From Rathayibacter_A sp036510655 (GTDB lineage: Bacteria > Actinomycetota > Actinomycetes > Actinomycetales > Microbacteriaceae): a stretch of DNA of 64,000 bases. The stretch spans positions 15,537 to 79,536 of the forward strand of contig DATCDQ010000098.1 of assembly GCA_036510655.1 (NCBI GenBank), in the 5' to 3' direction. Shown here piece after piece: positions 61,401 through 64,000 of the stretch. Each line of letters opens with the position of its first letter. Within the stretch, counting starts at the first letter, position 1. A model generated the notes under the pieces. That model had not been told where the DNA came from, searched no databases, and worked only from the letters and a program-made list of their open reading frames with translations. Made by a program: the position numbers and the translations under genes.

Positions 61401-64000
61401 GCTTGTTGAACCCGGTGCCGCCGTCAACTGATACCGGCGCGTTCATGTTGTACTCGACTTGGTTATTGCCTGCCCCGGTCCGCACGTCCGTCTGCGCCGC
61501 GGTGGAGTAGCCGTTGGTCGTGATGGGGATCGGGATGCATGCGGGCGCCTCGATGGTGGTGCAGCCACCTGGGAGGATGATGTTGCCCGCAGCATCCGTC
61601 TTCGCAAGCGCGAATCCGCGCACGATGAACAGGTTGTTACCGCCGTTGCCTTCGAGGTGCAGGACTGCGTGGTTCGAGTAGACGGTGAACGTGTTGTTGC
61701 CGGTGCCGCCCTGCGCCACCAGTGGGGCGCTCGTTCCGCGCGACAGCCAGCCGCGTGTCGTGGCGACGGTCGCGACGTCGAAGACGTTTTCGGATGCGAG
61801 GTTGCCGGACGCCCCATATGACGGCGCGGGCGAGGCGACCGCCCCGGCGGTGCGACGCTCGCCGTAGAGTTGCCCGATTTGGAAGCTGTTGTCGCCCGAC
61901 CCGCCGTCGAGGTAGGTGGGGGCTGCGTTGTCGTCGACGGCGAAGTAGTTGTTGCCGCCGAGCGAGTAAACGTGCAGCCCGCCATTGATCGCCGAGTCGT
62001 AGTTGATGCGCTCGACGCCGTAGACCCCTGTTGTGCCGGTGGTCGTTGTGCCGCCGAGGTTGGCCTGCGTGTTCGCGAGGGTCGAGTGGAGCAGCGCAAC
62101 GAAGCCGGAGCCTGCCGAGTAGGGATCCGCGGAGACGGGGGCGGCGCCGGTGCCTTGGTACAGGGGCGGCCGCGCCGCGGTCTCGCCGATGATGCCGGCC
62201 GGTGTGCCGCGCAGCAGGAAGATGTCGTTGGTGGCGTACTTGTGGTTGCTCGACGGGTTGATGCCGGTCGAGTTTGGTGCGCCCGCTGTGTAGGTGTCGT
62301 AGCCGTAAATGTTGAGCGTGTCGGTGCCATCGGCCGGGGCGTGCGATCCGAGCACGTTGATCTCGTAGTTGTTGCTCGTGAACTGGCTGCCGCTCGTGAA
62401 GATCGAGTAGACGTTGCTGCCCGACTGGCCGTCAAGGGTGAGCGTGGCGCCGCGCGCGACATCCTGCCCGAGCGGGATCATCGACTGCAACCGGTTCACC
62501 ACGAACGAGTCGACGCACATGTTCGCGGGGCCGTTACACGCGGGGGCGTACACGCCCGCCTGGGTCGGCGCGCCGTCGCCGTAGGCGCGGGTCTGGCCGA
62601 CGAGGATCGTTCGGTCGAAGATGATCGTGTCCGCCTCGTTCGCGCCGAACACCCGGGTGAGGCCGCCGACCCCGTTGGCGATGCCGCCCGGGAGTCCGCC
62701 CGCTGCGGACTGACCGCTACGCAGAACGATGACGGTGCCGTCGCCGATGGTCGGGTCGGGCTTGCTGGTGTCCAGCGTGGCAACGGCGCAGTTGCCGGTT
62801 GCGGCCCCGTGGCAGTCGCCGTAGATGTCGATGTTGCCGGTCAGGTTCGCCGGGCGGTTCGGGTCGCCGCCGTTGCCCGGGTGCGTGTCGGACGCCGAGG
62901 TGGTGGCGATGATCATGCTCGATGGGTCGGTGACGATGTCGTCGGCAGAGCGCAGCATCACGTTGCCGTTGTCAGCCTCGATGAGTCCCTGCGCCACGGT
63001 CTGCGGGGCGTTCTCGACGACGAGCGTCGAGCCGGAGTGCAGGAGCAGGATGTCGTTGCCCTCGGCCCCGGTCTCCGTGCTGGTGAGCCGGACGTTAGTC
63101 GGTGCGGTGACGGCTCCCGCGTTCTCGCCCGCATGGGCGAGTAGCACGTTGAACGGCCCCTCCACCTGGGTGAGGAAGATGCTGCCGTCGGCCTGCGCAG
63201 CCACGTCGCAGGTTGCGGTGACGGCGCGCTGGGCGTCGGTCGCATTCTGGTAGTTCGCGCCCTGGTAGAGCAGCGTGTAGGTGCTGAAGCATCCGCTGCC
63301 CTTGGCCGAGTCGAGCTTCAGATCGTTGCCACCGCCCGGGTCGCCGAGGCTGCCGAACCGCGCGAGCAGATCGATCGTGTTGCCGATGATGTTCGCGCTC
63401 GTTCCGCCGGCGCCCGCGTTGTGGCCGTCGGTGATCGACCCGTGGAAGTTCGTCAGCGAGATGTCGGCGCAGCTGGTGGCACTGGAGTTGAAGCACGTGG
63501 TGACGGTGTCGACGTGCAGATCGCCGGTGGTCTGCGAGACGCGGATGACGCCGGGGGCGTGTGCATTGAGCACTCCGAACCGGTCGATCGACGACTGAAT
63601 CTCCAGGAAGTTGCTGTTCTGCCCGATCGTGCCGTTCTGCGCGGTGAGCGTGATGTTCACGCCGAGCACGTCCGGCTGTGTCGACGGCGGTGTCTCGCCG
63701 GTCGGCGGAGGGTTGGGTGACGCGAGCGGTGCGTCGAAGATCGAGCCCGGCGACGTGAGCGTGACATCGTCATCGGTCGACTTCACCACGCCGACCCGCA
63801 GGTCGCCGGTCTTCTCGGTGAGGGTGATGAACCCGTTCGTGTCGGCGTTGACGTTGCCGTACGTCGGTGCGGTGACGCCCGACGCGGGTTGCTCGATCTG
63901 CACGAGCCCGATGATGTTGATCCGAGTCGCGGCCGGGCTGTCGTTAGCGGCGAACACGTCGATGAGGCCGTTGGTGCCGTTCCCGCCGGCGTCGAGCAGG
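52279..64000 (-). CDS. Giant secreted repeat protein (RTX-like, Calx-beta-like and Ig-like repeats), 5' end outside window
   Basis: At least 3,900 residues, open to the window edge at 64000. From the N-terminal side it has filamentous-haemagglutinin-like beta repeats, Calx-beta-like units (pattern SYxVxLxxxPTxxVYVxxTA) near 59.4-61.0 kb, several copies of a module of ~65 residues (see the repeat entry), RTX-like Gly/Asp repeats between about 54.0 and 57.3 kb, and four Ig-like units (SVAAYANLATRTTFLVTV type) at 52.3-53.3 kb. It should be exported and calcium-binding and is probably an adhesin or matrix protein. The frame ends in an unrelated Arg-rich tail after a frameshift near 52437. The start and any signal peptide are not visible. 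Confidence 0.85.
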   Translation of the reverse strand, partial: LLDAGGNGTNGLIDVFAANDSPAATRINIIGLVQIEQPASGVTAPTYGNVNADTNGFITLTEKTGDLRVGVVKSTDDDVTLTSPGSIFDAPLASPNPPPTGETPPSTQPDVLGVNITLTAQNGTIGQNSNFLEIQSSIDRFGVLNAHAPGVIRVSQTTGDLHVDTVTTCFNSSATSCADISLTNFHGSITDGHNAGAGGTSANIIGNTIDLLARFGSLGDPGGGNDLKLDSAKGSGCFSTYTLLYQGANYQNATDAQRAVTATCDVAAQADGSIFLTQVEGPFNVLLAHAGENAGAVTAPTNVRLTSTETGAEGNDILLLHSGSTLVVENAPQTVAQGLIEADNGNVMLRSADDIVTDPSSMIIATTSASDTHPGNGGDPNRPANLTGNIDIYGDCHGAATGNCAVATLDTSKPDPTIGDGTVIVLRSGQSAAGGLPGGIANGVGGLTRVFGANEADTIIFDRTILVGQTRAYGDGAPTQAGVYAPACNGPANMCVDSFVVNRLQSMIPLGQDVARGATLTLDGQSGSNVYSIFTSGSQFTSNNYEINVLGSHAPADGTDTLNIYGYDTYTAGAPNSTGINPSSNHKYATNDIFLLRGTPAGIIGETAARPPLYQGTGAAPVSADPYSAGSGFVALLHSTLANTQANLGGTTTTGTTGVYGVERINYDSAINGGLHVYSLGGNNYFAVDDNAAPTYLDGGSGDNSFQIGQLYGERRTAGAVASPAPSYGASGNLASENVFDVATVATTRGWLSRGTSAPLVAQGGTGNNTFTVYSNHAVLHLEGNGGNNLFIVRGFALAKTDAAGNIILPGGCTTIEAPACIPIPITTNGYSTAAQTDVRTGAGNNQVEYNMNAPVSVDGGTGFNKLIILGTEFADHIVVTDHGIFGAGMSVTFRNIQVIEVDALEGDDTIDVLSTAPGVAVRVIGGLGSNQVNVAGDVSGNVYSRDINGTSGTVNLDVITNDQLYQDLVIPGVSVSVAQGSQGAVIVTEHAGGTIVKETQNGSPVRPPIGTIDSYTVRLAQEPTSTVYIAVTAEPDIRLNREGTPQGDSILLATGPLGSAPNPGTTTANSDFYQHVILDAAATDLPQRSLVLVFTAGNWQVPQIVWAGAMNDALNDGVRTYEISHTVLSADPFYANATVRNVEVTKIDPGSPAILVTNLGNTNTTGTVPASRFTDGVGNGTATFSSASAVFTLGDIGQQIVETDGGVAIPANTVILSLIDATHVLLSAPIANASGIGFALPSRLVAVLQYRDGGTTAGSPTLTSASAGFNQGDIGRSVVEADTGSAIPTGATIVAVAADGSSATLSAAATATVSGLVFALPARNASNLILGGSGSTITGISGYSSVVLAAAPTATVYVTITAANDPRIMLASTDPRFSVISNPDGVHAGVYRLTFTTGDWSTPVVIREEATLWYSPADPHNSYLTATVAVGSAADYIGVDNSLTPWDVLVMNDLTPAGIVQAPDNMVVTKCGDALCTRPGAGSSFSLRLASAPTSSVTVAMITDGQTDVVVGGRVTLGAIGAPKAVGLFTGNVTVAGAVITLAAGSELGSLISDGFKVGQLVRLSGGTYAGAVTATILAVTATTMTLNVGLAGGSYTGVTIARIVNAGAFTGPVIFNALAGTLTRADGSSWLDDGFLEGQIFKIGASGVMLKIHALTGTTSTRVDVLTVTDPAALAAVLGASGPMTLTLTQWAAQITFTPGNWWMPVAIPLLADPKYNVPAGNTSLLSFPKTPHLLSNIRGPLSVEGGPTVDNHAALQLPVMLPGEGNSVPFGIGVQPPEAQQVNVLNIFDDGSQQNQTGTLSSTTLSGFGIGPGLDFTHHKGYVPSDPTHPTFGEPPVFPSGISFGSITVDPVTGQIQTNASLSTIQVLNLMQGQGNDNLTVTGTLVGGPFTNEDGTPGTTFVHGGLTVLNGGGASALSITGTFAITATTITRADGTAWATDQFTVGQALMWNGVPFGVITGVSGSTLTFVGIAPTTGSAVPGTVAIFDPAIHVTTRVAFGAHQLVRTDMRSWREAGFAVGQTITIDGVLAGIITAITGPTNDILTVSGTPAPLACSVPGACTATVAVASASVNPVRYGGNVFTVTGGAGPGPGATPPTVSGSFTTGTSGASATLTRATGSWLSDGFVYGMVLQVGGLAAWTITGVTASVLTVSGPAFTNGTVTVSVVGYAPSPLVVYGSTSQDGIWYSGDPHTQTSRVFGSKPFPNQVGNGTPQFVFPVANPFRHAGNNVIDARALFAAVPAGQVPSIGLTIYGGSGDDTIYGSQAGDVIAGGSGDNTIYGGRGDNIILGANGLNTNIITRTVTFPTANASVYTNADPLAAGDNLIYGDVPGATTTDRYGDYNNLIFGAMGVVTQDTSEATVGVLGATRTVTGSITSHSPSGTALNGVATVTCATACFVQSDVGLAIGDAGGIFLSPGTIITAVSADGTTATLSRNAIGSVSVGSATLTVGPPQGYCRPTGGTSTNQYCAPSGTTPWGDARVEKLQTTRDILEAASDQPQNHGDNRIYASGGDNVIIGGDGNNDIQGGPGRNLIIAGSAALNRTTHLFNYTNARFQDLAGTQLYSTTAGSLTQSLTDGTAQNDPTGRSWWGDFLSGTGGILLSVPLGDASRPATLQDSAYKGADYIAGGSGSAMIFGESNNNIIQAHGSIDITAPDSLTGYPTVSNGSPSIGSVFGGAATCSFRGYYLGNRVGGCRDATNALLINPSVDDYAALQYALAGSLTFGAHTITRTDGLWWADGGFAVGQTLNVNGVAVGVVTAVSGGTLTVTGAPAPASCTTLPCTVTATVNATDGQSYIEGGRGNNTIFANRGQNDIIGGNSDFFSLTLPSERASGSNLIFGGSGLNAGREDCGDGTLDATNHCVTNPNGHAHDANVIVANNGEIIRLVGTKGQYGVGNGVAMSVGYLNFNYDVNGYLTATERIITRAVNLLDSTPGGPDLANQPGPQVTGAAASNGIGDIGGTPITVDGVALMRGSEIHAESGDAFIYGGPANDVIYGGGQNDTIITGYADNWVSGGRGDTCIIGGGGRCLTSRVSSSYGEPLYAIAPIPAANISQLITTPGNVQQAVINVNGALNYTVVLWPYNWDPTANGSPSFATGCKQNAICAHYQPRFGHNIIYGGWGGGVIHAGPGQSAVSGAEAPELGYADNFDMSGNAINATPYETDWYHPFNPGNPMGWHPLADNGNGNAARALMAGKASYFDPEDPRREIFLNAVVSNTALASGFNPLDCKWAPGQTPAAAGCLPWFLTFDPTDAGMPLDTTWYPGTGDPQMPTTGDKAIFGDLGNDWIVAGMGRVRVYGGWGNDVIDVRASTQEDGGLNDGPVPNLVRNADGSFSLATANFVYGTPAWETLAYGGGGQDIFFAGTGGDRLIDWVGNHNSYYVPFSQFGMPAVSRTLQPFLPEFLYALSKSDGADQTLMTRYAAFDTRYSGLVARNGEPYGELGLVLQHDDAWHQQVGPPFNEMPENLGGTGIDVQKTANIRPFNSPGTDPPASALVARVSLPSGTGVNLPSGTNPAGASAVPLLVTGAPGATVVYSFVQGRLSVTGGGIISAAGTFGAVLDLSAFSDGVISVTVTITGPGGTVTPLQSAMGKNSVAPPAPSVSVAAYANLATRTTFLVTVRGQSGSIANVVITDGSVPIARDANGMDMVDSTGVVVIPVDVSNLIDGTLTITVTLTNGAGVSASTTVTTILDSVPPPLTVTGVAPYITVTNAGGYSFYTTGQPGAVITYVFSDGSTTVTGTKAVNGSGQWNINNVYLSPLRDGPVVLTVTETEPSGNQTVFTQTLIKKVTTTTTMMALAVNTTPPTIGDTITAPSNGTSYDITQNITLTFSAVGSGSDVASVRASIDGVTWGAERRSRARVSPQERTPSSSPPLIRPGTRRRAPSRSSCVRRFPVCRAHSATV
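57080..57300 (-). repeat. RTX-like Gly/Asp repeat block in the giant gene
   Basis: This stretch encodes consecutive units of the form GGSGDDTIYG, AGDVIAGGSGDNTIYGGRGD and NIILGANG, close to the calcium-binding GGxGxDxxx nonapeptide, although Asn often replaces the Asp. Related blocks lie near 56370-56480, 55490-55600, 54890-55040, 54560-54670 and 53880-54160. In Gram-negatives such repeats go with type I secretion, for which I see no genes in this window. Confidence 0.7.
57490..58215 (-). repeat. Tandem copies of an unrecognised ~65-residue module in the giant gene
   Basis: Three adjacent units share the core TRxDGxxWxxxGFxVGQxx, followed by a short GVxxGxIT and VxGxxLTVxG; cores are at about 58150-58215, 57930-57990 and 57610-57660. 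A fourth lies at 55620-55840 and a fifth, weaker, at 59030-59150. Each seems to form a small beta unit that ends in a Cys-containing or Pro-rich loop in two copies (PAPLACSVPGAC; PAPASCTTLPC). I do not recognise the family. Confidence 0.65.

Overview
The window is high-GC DNA with dense, mostly overlapping genes, frequent GTG/TTG starts and actinobacterial families throughout (DUF3515, DUF2277, MoxR/DUF58/DUF3488-type transglutaminase, FHA proteins, F420-dependent enzymes, ECF42 sigma factors). Gene content and order (leuC-leuD-murA-plsC-gpsA-ddl with thiL, rsmD and recG beside it) point to Actinobacteria, most likely family Microbacteriaceae. No phage, integrase, insertion sequence or CRISPR array is visible.

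Layout. 1-8.8 kb is housekeeping: the 5' end of recG, rsmD, thiL, a DUF3515 lipoprotein, and a minus-strand operon leuC>leuD>murA>plsC>gpsA>ddl joined by stop/start overlaps, with a double palindrome in front of leuC. 8.8-24.1 kb is a nine-gene minus-strand block: PP2C phosphatase, FHA protein, Ser/Thr kinase, FHA-HTH protein, a 1761-residue surface protein with Ig-like and FN3 repeats, MoxR ATPase, DUF58, a transglutaminase-like membrane protein lacking catalytic Cys and His, and another FHA protein. It looks like a phospho-signalling pathway coupled to a cell-surface machine. 24.1-25.4 kb is a TerC-type exporter behind a yybP-ykoY (Mn2+) riboswitch. 25.4-34.3 kb holds a lipase-maturation-factor homologue, a cupin, an SDR-MarR operon with a palindromic operator, an ECF42 sigma factor with its DGPF/YCII partner, DUF2277, tRNA-Glu with a terminator, a diacylglycerol-kinase-like enzyme and a CPH-type copper ATPase.

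35.0-40.9 kb is an F420 island: two Ddn-like deazaflavin proteins, a three-gene ABC transporter matching the predicted F420-0 uptake cassette, the F420-0:gamma-glutamyl ligase CofE and an F420-dependent LLM oxidoreductase. Together they suggest salvage of F420-0 from outside, glutamylation and use. 40.9-52.0 kb is miscellaneous metabolism and stress: FabH-like synthase, Rv0428c-type SH3 domain, HdeD, quinone reductase, FAD amine oxidoreductase, PAP2 phosphatase, secreted lytic-transglycosylase-like protein, a REP-like palindrome, a second ECF42-DGPF pair, AraC regulator, two VOC proteins and a DUF5666 lipoprotein.

52.1-64.0 kb is one giant minus-strand gene (more than 3,900 residues, 5' end outside the window) for a secreted repeat protein with RTX-like glycine/aspartate repeats, Calx-beta-like repeats and a recurring module I do not recognise. 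A one-base frameshift in a G run splits off its C-terminal FIMAH-like domain. A genome-level pattern is short in-frame tandem repeats, often exactly 15 bp, at the ends of unrelated genes.
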